NCBI RefSeq assembly: GCF_943181405.1
Contig: NZ_CALPBY010000001.1
Coordinates: 62,001 to 126,000 of the forward strand
From: Cellulosimicrobium sp. Marseille-Q4280
Lineage (GTDB): Bacteria; Actinomycetota; Actinomycetes; Actinomycetales; Cellulomonadaceae
Length of the DNA stretch: 64,000 nt
Reading direction: 5' to 3'
Shown here in pieces: positions 8,226 through 14,385 of the stretch. The stretch's first letter is position 1, and each line of letters starts with the position of its first letter. The notes beneath the pieces were generated by a model, which was not told where the DNA came from, ran no database searches, and saw only the letters and a list, made by a program, of their open reading frames with translations. A program made the position numbers and the translations under genes.

Positions 8226-9340
8226 CAACAAGGTTGCTCTCGGAGTCGGTGCCGCTGAGTCTCGTGGAGAACCGCGCGCGTGCGGCCCGACGGCGCAACT
8301 ACTTCGCGGAGCTTCTCCCCGAAGGTCGGGTCCTGAGCGACCTCTCCGGCCGTGCACGCCTCGCGGAGAACGACGTCGTCGGGCTGCTCGCGCGCTACGG
8401 GCGCGACGTCGCCGGCGCCGTCGAGCTGTACGACCCCGAAACGCCCGGAGAGCCACGCACACCGCGCGCGACGCCGTTCAGCGAGGAGCAGGTCGGAGTG
8501 CTCCTCGGCGACACGCGAGGAATGCCGCTCGGGAACTCGCCGCTCGGCGGCAAGTCGTCCCTCGCCGGCGTGCAGGACAAGATCGTCCTCGCCCTCGTGG
8601 AGGGCGTCTGGCACCAGGTCCACGACGGATACCCGTCGACACACATCCTCAAGCCCCACTCCGCGGCGAACCCGACGATCATCTACGACGAGGAGTACGC
8701 GACGCGGATCGCCGCGCGCATCGGCCTGACGCACGGGACGGTGCGTCTGCACGACTTCGGCGGACGGACCGCCCTTGTGATCGAGCGCTACGACCGGTCG
8801 CCAGACGCTCCCCGTGGACGCCTCCACCAGGAGGACATGAACCAGGCGCTCGGTGCGCGCGGTGACGAGAAGTACCAGGAGATCGGCGGCAAGGTCAGTC
8901 TCGCGAGGATCGCGAGCGCCCTCCGTCGTGCCGCCGGTCCGACCGCGGTCGAGCAGCTCCTGCGATACGTCACGCTGACCGTCGCCGTCGGCAACCTCGA
9001 CATGCACGCCAAGAATCTCTCGATGCTCCGCCTCCCGGACGGCTCCGCGCACATCGCGCCGATGTACGACGTCGTGCCGCTGCGGCACCAGCCGACCGAC
9101 GGTCGGCTCGCCCTGGCCGTGAACGGTGCCTACGTGCACAGCACGGTCACTGCGGACGATCTCGTCGCGGAGGGTGAGGCGTGGGGTGTGGCGACCGCGC
9201 GGGATCTCGTCGCTACGACGCTCGGTGACGTCGCTGCCGTCGTCTCGGACGAGGTGCCCGACCCGCGAGCGCACCCCGGGCTGCAGGACGACGTCGCGCG
9301 CTTCACGAGCAACCTCCTCGCGGAGGGTGCCCTAGGTTAG
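8219..9340 (+). CDS. HipA-family serine/threonine kinase, N-terminally short
   Basis: 373 residues. Catalytic features are intact: GKSSLAGVQDK (111-121, flexible ATP-loop/activation Ser region), HILKPH with Lys145, IERYDR (188-193), HQED (203-206), GNLDMHAKN with Asp261 and Asn266 (catalytic loop) and PMYDV (281-285). HipA kinases phosphorylate translation factors or aminoacyl-tRNA synthetases and cause growth arrest. The N-terminal subdomain is cut: the protein starts at the LSL...NYFAELLPEG part, so roughly the first 45 residues of a normal HipA are missing. An in-frame stop at 8174 and no start codon between rule out a longer form. No HipB-like gene is adjacent; the divergent winged-HTH/MNT gene may fill that role. 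Confidence 0.85.
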   Translation: MKATRLLSESVPLSLVENRARAARRRNYFAELLPEGRVLSDLSGRARLAENDVVGLLARYGRDVAGAVELYDPETPGEPRTPRATPFSEEQVGVLLGDTRGMPLGNSPLGGKSSLAGVQDKIVLALVEGVWHQVHDGYPSTHILKPHSAANPTIIYDEEYATRIAARIGLTHGTVRLHDFGGRTALVIERYDRSPDAPRGRLHQEDMNQALGARGDEKYQEIGGKVSLARIASALRRAAGPTAVEQLLRYVTLTVAVGNLDMHAKNLSMLRLPDGSAHIAPMYDVVPLRHQPTDGRLALAVNGAYVHSTVTADDLVAEGEAWGVATARDLVATTLGDVAAVVSDEVPDPRAHPGLQDDVARFTSNLLAEGALG

Positions 9341-9372
9341 GGCCACACTCGTGTCTGCTCGACGTGGATCGG

Positions 9373-11055
9373 TCAGCTCGGTGAGGACCCCGCGCCGAAC
9401 TGGTCGAGGGCGTCCGCCAGCTGGGTCCACGCATCGTCCGTGCCGAGCAGGCGCGCGGTTCGCGCCGACACGCGGAGCGTGGCGACGAGCGCTGCTGCCT
9501 CGTCGCCACGCTCGTCGGCGTACCGGTCGTCGAGCAGGTGCGGTGCGTCGCGCTCCGCGTGCATCGCGACGACGTCGAGGAACACCGTGAGCGCTCGCGC
9601 GGCCCGACGACGCTCGGCCGCCTCGCGCTCGCGTCGCTCCTCGTCCGACTCGGCGGGTTCGGGCGCCGGTGTTCCGGTCCGGTCGGCGACGTCCAGGGTG
9701 GGGACGACGACGTCGAACCTGCCCTTCCACAGGCGGCTGAACGCCGCGTCGTCGGCGAGGTGGACGACCGTGCCGATCTCCGGTGCGTCCGGGTCGCGCT
9801 TCTCGATGCTCGCGCGGAGACCGGCCACCTCGTAGGCGAAGCGCAGCAGGTTGTCGTCGGTCATCGACGCCCCGACGACGAGCAGGTGCTTCGTCATCAT
9901 CAGCGACTGGACGAGCGACCCGACGGGCTTCCACCGGGTGTCGTAGTGCACGAACGAGCTGCGCGACAGCACGATCGAGTCCGGGTGCTCCACGTCGCCG
10001 TGCATCTTGAGCAGCCACGGTCGGTCGGTGCTCGTGCGGTCCCACGGGAGCCGGTCGATGACGACCCGCTGGTCGTCGGACGGGCGGCCGGCCGTTGCGG
10101 TGACGGCCTGCTCGTAGAGCTGGTCGTAGTTGGTCGTCGTCGCCTCGCGCACGCGCATGCTCGCGAGAAGGGTGTGGGCGAGGCTTGGCCGGGCAGACGC
10201 CGCGGTGATGATCTTCGCGACGCGACTGCCCAGCGCCTTCTGCGTGTCCGCCTTGGCGCGCGCGGACCGGTCGGCGAGCGCGACCTGGATGAGCTCCGCC
10301 TGCTCGAGCGGGCCGAGCTCGCTGATGCGTTCGCGCACGTCGCTGTCCAGGTCCAGCTTCGCGACCAGGTCGGTGAGCAGGTGGCTCCACGACGGCAGTC
10401 CCGCAGCGATGCTCACACCGGCGCCGAAGAAGAGGGCGAGGTCGCCGTCGGCGGCGTGCTTGCCGAGCACCTGCGCTCGGGTCGTCGTCCCTTCCGGGAG
10501 CCCTGTGTGTCGGGCCAGCGCCCGACGGCGGTGCTGCAGCGCCGAGTAGTCCGCCCGGTTCGACGCCACGAGGGCGACGTCGACGCCGAGGTCGCGTGCG
10601 GCGTCGTGCAGGGTGGTGAGGAGCGCCGAGATGACCTGGCCGCGGCGCAGCCGGTGACCGCCGTAGCCGGTCCCGACGATCGGGAGCGCGACGAGCGGCA
10701 GGTCGCGACCCGCTGTCTCGGCAGCGGTGCGGAGACGGTCGGCCGAGTGCTCGACGATCGCGGCGACGGCCCGGCGGGCGGCGTCGCCGACGCCGTCGGG
10801 CGTGGTGGCGATGGTGTCGAGGAACCAGACCTCTGGCTGGTGCTTGGCGCTACGGCGGGACGTCCGCGCGGGGAGGGCGGCGCCGTGCCCCCAGCCGGTC
10901 GGCTCGACCTGGCTCCAGGTGGTCGCCGGCTCCAGGCCGGCCGCGTCGCGCCACCAACGCTCGACGTGGAACGCCGCGTCGGTCGGGATCACGACGGCGT
11001 CGGCGCTCAGCGCCTCGAGGCGGCCGTTGACGACGAAGAGGTGTCCCTCGGTCAT
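9373..11055 (-). CDS. Macro-like domain fused to SIR2 NADase-type domain
   Basis: 560 residues from the ATG at 11055. Residues about 1-170 resemble a macro domain (ADAVVIPTD near 19-27, ALPIVGTGYGG at 123-133), a fold that binds ADP-ribose or related nucleotides. Residues about 200-415 are SIR2: FFGAGVS (209-215), TTNYD with Asn309, KMHGD with His352, and VVGASMTDDN (393-402), the residue set of defence-type SIR2 NADases. The C-terminal about 100 residues are helical and charged. The stop of the DUF6308-like gene overlaps this start (TGATG), so the two proteins are made together. Likely role, by family: abortive defence through NAD+ depletion, with the macro part sensing a nucleotide signal. 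Confidence 0.8.
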   Translation of the reverse strand: MTEGHLFVVNGRLEALSADAVVIPTDAAFHVERWWRDAAGLEPATTWSQVEPTGWGHGAALPARTSRRSAKHQPEVWFLDTIATTPDGVGDAARRAVAAIVEHSADRLRTAAETAGRDLPLVALPIVGTGYGGHRLRRGQVISALLTTLHDAARDLGVDVALVASNRADYSALQHRRRALARHTGLPEGTTTRAQVLGKHAADGDLALFFGAGVSIAAGLPSWSHLLTDLVAKLDLDSDVRERISELGPLEQAELIQVALADRSARAKADTQKALGSRVAKIITAASARPSLAHTLLASMRVREATTTNYDQLYEQAVTATAGRPSDDQRVVIDRLPWDRTSTDRPWLLKMHGDVEHPDSIVLSRSSFVHYDTRWKPVGSLVQSLMMTKHLLVVGASMTDDNLLRFAYEVAGLRASIEKRDPDAPEIGTVVHLADDAAFSRLWKGRFDVVVPTLDVADRTGTPAPEPAESDEERREREAAERRRAARALTVFLDVVAMHAERDAPHLLDDRYADERGDEAAALVATLRVSARTARLLGTDDAWTQLADALDQFGAGSSPS

Positions 11056-11711
11056 CAGGCGGCTTCTGCGTCGGCGGTGGGATCGAGGTAGCGATTTTGC
11101 ATCCACACGACGACGTCGAAGACACGCAGCGCCGAGATGTCGTCGCCGATGCCGGCCTCGTCGCGGAGGGAGAGGAGGTGGCGGTGGAGCGCGCGGTCGT
11201 CGGCGCGCAGCGCTGCGCGAAGTGCTTCCCAGAACGAGGCCGTGGGTGTGACCGCCTCCTGCACGACGCTGTCGTAGACCGGGATGAGACGGGGACGCTT
11301 GCGTGCCAGCAGCTTGCCTGCGGTGACCCAGCCGATGCCACGGACGTCGCGCAACGCCGCCCACAGGCGGTTCGGGGCCCAGTCGTCGGGGATCGACTCC
11401 ACGTCGACGAGCTCGAGGTCGTGAGGGATCTCGGCGAGCAGGCGCGCGAGCTCGTCCGCACGAGACTCGAGGAGCTGGATCGCTCCGTGAGGTGGCACGT
11501 TCACCGACAGGAGCGAGACGGCGACGAGGTCGTCCGCAGTGAACCGGTCGGCGACGTCCGGGCGGTCACCTCCACCCGCCAGGCGCTCGAAGCGTGAGCC
11601 CGCCCAGCCAGACGTCCCGTCGACGGGACCGAAGTACCGGCGGAGGTGTTCGACGGCCTGGGCACGGGAACCGGGCGTCAGGATCTTCGGGACGTTCAGC
11701 GTCGAGGTCAC
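11055..11711 (-). CDS. DUF6308-like protein, partner of macro-SIR2
   Basis: 218 residues from a GTG start. Sequence such as FTADDLVAVSLLSVNVP and RGIGWVTAGKLLARKRP fits the DUF6308 group, actinobacterial proteins without a known activity; the RGIG..TAGKLLARKR part looks like a helix-hairpin-helix-type DNA contact, which is my reading only. The stop codon is shared with the start of the SIR2 gene (TGATG), which makes coupled translation very likely. Candidate roles are a sensor or DNA-targeting subunit of the SIR2 effector, or an antitoxin. No catalytic motif is evident. Confidence 0.65.
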   Translation of the reverse strand: MTSTLNVPKILTPGSRAQAVEHLRRYFGPVDGTSGWAGSRFERLAGGGDRPDVADRFTADDLVAVSLLSVNVPPHGAIQLLESRADELARLLAEIPHDLELVDVESIPDDWAPNRLWAALRDVRGIGWVTAGKLLARKRPRLIPVYDSVVQEAVTPTASFWEALRAALRADDRALHRHLLSLRDEAGIGDDISALRVFDVVVWMQNRYLDPTADAEAA

Positions 11712-11779
11712 GCGGCCACAGTAGGTGCGACCTCATGCCCGTCCGGCTCCACCGTGCGGGTGAAAACTGCGTGCACCTC

Positions 11780-11809
11780 TTGCGCATGTGCAGTTACTGC
11801 ACATAGTGT
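11780..11809 (+). promoter_or_regulatory. Leaderless promoter with a 19-bp palindrome in its spacer
   Basis: -35 TTGCGC (11780-11785), 18-bp spacer, -10 TAGTGT (11804-11809); a start 7 nt downstream would coincide with the ATG at 11816. The spacer is filled by ATGTGCAGTTACTGCACAT (11786-11804), perfect 8-bp arms around TTA. A protein bound there would repress this gene and perhaps the divergent DUF6308/SIR2 operon, whose start is 75 bp away. Confidence 0.5.
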
Positions 11810-11815
11810 CCTCGC

Positions 11816-12205
11816 ATGACTTCGACCCCGGCGCGACAGTCCCGTCCTCGCCTCGACGCCGTGCGTGCGGCACTCAACGAGGCGTCGTGCGCTGCGCCGG
11901 GTGAAGCGGTCGAGCCGCTCGCCCGGGCCCGTGGATTTCTCGACGCCGCCCTCGACGAGGCGATGGCCGAGTCGTTGCTCGCCGGGGCGTCGATGCGGTC
12001 CGTCGCGGAGGAGGCGGGCGTCGCGCCCAACACCGTGCCGCCGCGGCTCGGTCGGACGGAGTCGCTCGGTGGCTACTCCGGTCCGGACGGCCGCGTCTCG
12101 GCCGAGGGTGTCACCCGGGCCCGCTACGACCGGGAGCGCGGCACCCCGCCGCCGGCCGCGCCGTCGTCCACGGAACCGCTGCGGTTCCGCCGACGCCGCA
12201 GCTGA
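11816..12205 (+). CDS. Small helix-turn-helix protein
   Basis: 129 residues. A helix-turn-helix is visible at about residues 40-65 (AMAESLLAGASMRSVAEEAG then VAPNTV). The C-terminal half, with GGYSGPDGRVSAEGVTRARYD, is polar and probably unstructured. No enzymatic domain is seen. Because its promoter holds a palindrome in the spacer and the ATG is the predicted transcription start, self-repression is plausible. It may regulate the divergent DUF6308/macro-SIR2 pair, as small HTH proteins often do for defence genes. Similar short HTH proteins are widespread in actinomycetes and not characterised. Confidence 0.65.
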   Translation: MTSTPARQSRPRLDAVRAALNEASCAAPGEAVEPLARARGFLDAALDEAMAESLLAGASMRSVAEEAGVAPNTVPPRLGRTESLGGYSGPDGRVSAEGVTRARYDRERGTPPPAAPSSTEPLRFRRRRS

Positions 12206-12258
12206 GGCCAGCACCACTCTGCAGGACCCAGACCAGCAGCACGACGAAGGGAACCGCC

Positions 12259-13350
12259 ATGCCTGACAACGCCCTCACCCATCTCGCCATGCTGCTCGAC
12301 CGGTCAGGTTCGATGCAGTCGATCAAGACGGCCACCGAGCAGGGCTTCGACCTGTTCCTCTCCGAGCAGCGCGAGGCGCCGGGCCGCTGCACGGTCACGC
12401 TCGCGCAGTTCGACAACGAGTACGAGGAGGTCTACACCGACCTCGACATCCGCCAGGTCCCGCCGCTCGACCTGCGTCCGCGCGGTATGACGGCGCTGCT
12501 CGACTCGATCGGACGGCTCGTCCAGACGACCGCGCTGCGCATCGCGCAGCTGCCGGAGGAGCAGCGCCCGGGCGCGGTGATCGTCGGCATCATGACCGAC
12601 GGCATGGAGAACGCGTCGAAGGAGTTCACGCACGCCGCGATCAAGGCGCTCGTCACCGAGCGCGAGGAGACGTTCGGCTGGACGTTCCTCTACATGGGCG
12701 CGAACCAGGACGCCATCGAGGTCGGAGAGTCGATCGGCGTGAAGCGCGAGCGGTCGCTCACCTACGACACGGCGAACGTCGATCAGGCCTACGCCGCGAC
12801 GTCGCGCAGCATGGCCGCGATGCGCGGCGCCGTGTGGGCGGGGGCGGCCCCCGCCGCAGCGCGCGACCAGCACGCCGCGTACACGGAGGCCGAGCGCCTC
12901 AGCGCCGCCGCCCCCAGCGGCCGGCGGCGGGCGGCGCGCCCCACGGCTCGTCCCGAGGCCCGTCCCACAGCCCGGCCCGCCGGTGACGGCACGAAGGCGG
13001 CGCCGTTCTCCGAGGACGAGCTGCTCACGCACCTGCGGTCCGTCGTCGCGTCCGGCTCGCCGACACTGGCGGACGTGGCGACGTTCGGCGGGCGCGCCGT
13101 CGTCTTCGCCACGGTCCGCGGTGTCCCGGTGTTCCTCAACGCCGACACGACACGCGCCGCCATCCAGGACCTCGTCGACGCAGCGGAGCGAGGGCCGGTG
13201 CACTGGGCCGTCATCGCGAACCGGAAGGGTGAGCTCAACAAGGTCACCGTCCGGCCCGACGGCGCTCGCGTCCCGGGCTTCTACTGCTACACGCGTGACG
13301 TGCAGAGGGTGGCCGGCCCGCTGGGCGCCTCGGTTCCCGCCGCCCGCTGA
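12259..13350 (+). CDS. Cytoplasmic von Willebrand factor A (VWA) protein
   Basis: 363 residues, no signal peptide. The VWA fold occupies residues about 6-195 with a full MIDAS: DRSGSMQ (14-20), Thr of RGMTALLDS (near 78) and Asp of IMTDGMEN (near 114). A short Ala/Arg/Pro-rich linker (about 215-245) leads to a C-terminal domain (about 250-355; SGSPTLADVATFGGRAVVF and GPVHWAVIANRKGELNKV) that I cannot name. VWA proteins mediate metal-dependent protein-protein contacts, often with AAA ATPases, but no ATPase is adjacent. It ends in a strong hairpin. A nearby gene encodes a zinc-motif protein on the same strand. Confidence 0.8.
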   Translation: MPDNALTHLAMLLDRSGSMQSIKTATEQGFDLFLSEQREAPGRCTVTLAQFDNEYEEVYTDLDIRQVPPLDLRPRGMTALLDSIGRLVQTTALRIAQLPEEQRPGAVIVGIMTDGMENASKEFTHAAIKALVTEREETFGWTFLYMGANQDAIEVGESIGVKRERSLTYDTANVDQAYAATSRSMAAMRGAVWAGAAPAAARDQHAAYTEAERLSAAAPSGRRRAARPTARPEARPTARPAGDGTKAAPFSEDELLTHLRSVVASGSPTLADVATFGGRAVVFATVRGVPVFLNADTTRAAIQDLVDAAERGPVHWAVIANRKGELNKVTVRPDGARVPGFYCYTRDVQRVAGPLGASVPAAR

Positions 13351-13363
13351 GACGTACCCGACG

Positions 13364-13398
13364 GCGCTGGGCGAGTCGCGAGACGGCTCGCCCAGCGC
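13364..13398 (+). terminator. 12-bp hairpin after the VWA gene
   Basis: GCGCTGGGCGAG (13364-13375) pairs perfectly with CTCGCCCAGCGC (13387-13398) across an 11-nt loop, starting 13 nt after the VWA stop. No U-tract is present, so termination could be partial and the next gene may be read through. Confidence 0.55.
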
Positions 13399-13419
13399 TC
13401 GACTCGACGGAGGAGAGCG

Positions 13420-13968
13420 ATGAACGAGAAGAATGAGCTGGTCAACGGCGCTGAGCTCTACCGCACGAATGGGCGTGGACGACTGCACGTCCTCGGGTGC
13501 AGCCACCTGCAGACGACCGACCTGTCGCAGCTGATCGTCGCCGACACGACTGATCGTGCCGAGCGGGAGCTGTGCAGCGAGTGCGACAAGGAGATCCGCG
13601 GCGTCGGCAGGACGGAGTACCCGTCGCTCGACGCAGCCTTCGAGGCGCTGAAGTTTCCGGTGGAGAACCGTCCGCGCATGCGAGAGATCGCAGCGGAGCT
13701 CGACTTCGACCTGGTGTGGGCGCCTCAAGCGCGAAGCTACATCGCCGCGGGACACCGAGACAGGCACGCGGCGGCCGCCGCGTACTTTAACCGCGGATTC
13801 GTCGACGTCCATCTCGACACCGGTGGGTATGCCCGGCACGAGCTGCCCACGGCGGTCCAGCGCGGGGGAGGAGACGGAAGACGGCAGGTGGCCGAGCGGA
13901 ACGCCGCGACGTGCCCGACGTGCTTCCTGGAGCTCCCGGCGAACGGCACCTGCGACACCTGCGACTGA
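13420..13968 (+). CDS. Uncharacterised protein with two Cys/His zinc motifs
   Basis: 182 residues. GGAGGAGAG lies 5 to 8 nt before the ATG, an excellent ribosome site. An N-terminal metal site can be built from HVLGCSHLQ and CSECD (about residues 24-56), and the C terminus is a zinc-ribbon-like CPTC...CDTCD (about 165-182). The middle part is mixed and carries no recognised catalytic motif. Two separate Cys-rich ends suggest nucleic-acid or protein binding. I know of no named family. It follows the VWA gene by 69 nt, with a hairpin between. Confidence 0.65.
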   Translation: MNEKNELVNGAELYRTNGRGRLHVLGCSHLQTTDLSQLIVADTTDRAERELCSECDKEIRGVGRTEYPSLDAAFEALKFPVENRPRMREIAAELDFDLVWAPQARSYIAAGHRDRHAAAAAYFNRGFVDVHLDTGGYARHELPTAVQRGGGDGRRQVAERNAATCPTCFLELPANGTCDTCD

Positions 13969-13976
13969 GCCGTGGT

Positions 13977-14185
13977 GTGCACGTCGTGCTCGAGCTGGAC
14001 GACGTGCGCCGCGAGCTTGTCGACGACGTGCTGCGCAGCGGCGCCGAGCCATTCGTGCTGAGCGCCGTGCGCGTCGATCATCGGGCCGTCGAGCCGGCGA
14101 AGGAACGATTCCGGACTCTCGACCCGTCGACGCGCTATCTGACGTACGTCCGGTGGGCCCTTTCTCCCCGAGACACCCGCGGCGC
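13977..14185 (+). pseudogene. Decayed coding fragment after the zinc-motif gene
   Basis: From a GTG 8 nt after the preceding stop, about 70 codons (HVVLELDDVRRELVDDV ... LTYVRWALSP) have high-GC third positions and protein-like composition, then the frame turns into Arg/Ser-rich noise before it meets the opposing helicase gene. This looks like the head of a gene that lost its tail. The rest of the interval 13969-14385 shows no other convincing gene except a doubtful 40-residue leftward ORF. Confidence 0.3.
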
Positions 14186-14229
14186 TTGCCGCGCGAATGC
14201 GCGCCCGGATCGTGCTGCACGTGTGGGCG

Positions 14230-14352
14230 TTAGAAATCACTCATCCTCTGCTCGGTGCCCAAGGCCTCGTCGAGGACCTCGTCGCCGCCGGCAGATCCGC
14301 GCGGTGAAGTCGATATCGACGTCACGGTTCTCGATGTCGATAGTGAAGTCAT
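14230..14352 (-). CDS. Possible 40-residue protein downstream of the UvrD gene
   Basis: ATG at 14352 with only a weak AGG just before it, ending TAA at 14230. The C-terminal part, GGDEVLDEALGTEQRMSDF, is acidic and protein-like, while the N-terminal part is Ser/Thr-rich. A neighbouring frame also reads well (DDFTIDIENRDVDIDF) and then becomes Arg-rich, so the stretch may instead be a frameshifted relic. It lies 33 nt after the helicase stop on the same strand. Confidence 0.2.
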   Translation of the reverse strand: MTSLSTSRTVTSISTSPRGSAGGDEVLDEALGTEQRMSDF

Positions 14353-14385
14353 CCTTGTGCTTCGCTGCGGGTGCTTGTGGCTTTC

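Noticed and set aside
9538-11091. A 517-codon open frame on the plus strand
   Set aside because: Opposite the macro-SIR2 gene, where catalytic residues are in place on the minus strand.
12304-14220. A 638-codon open frame on the minus strand
   Set aside because: Antisense to the VWA and zinc-motif genes, which have good ribosome sites, MIDAS and Cys motifs.
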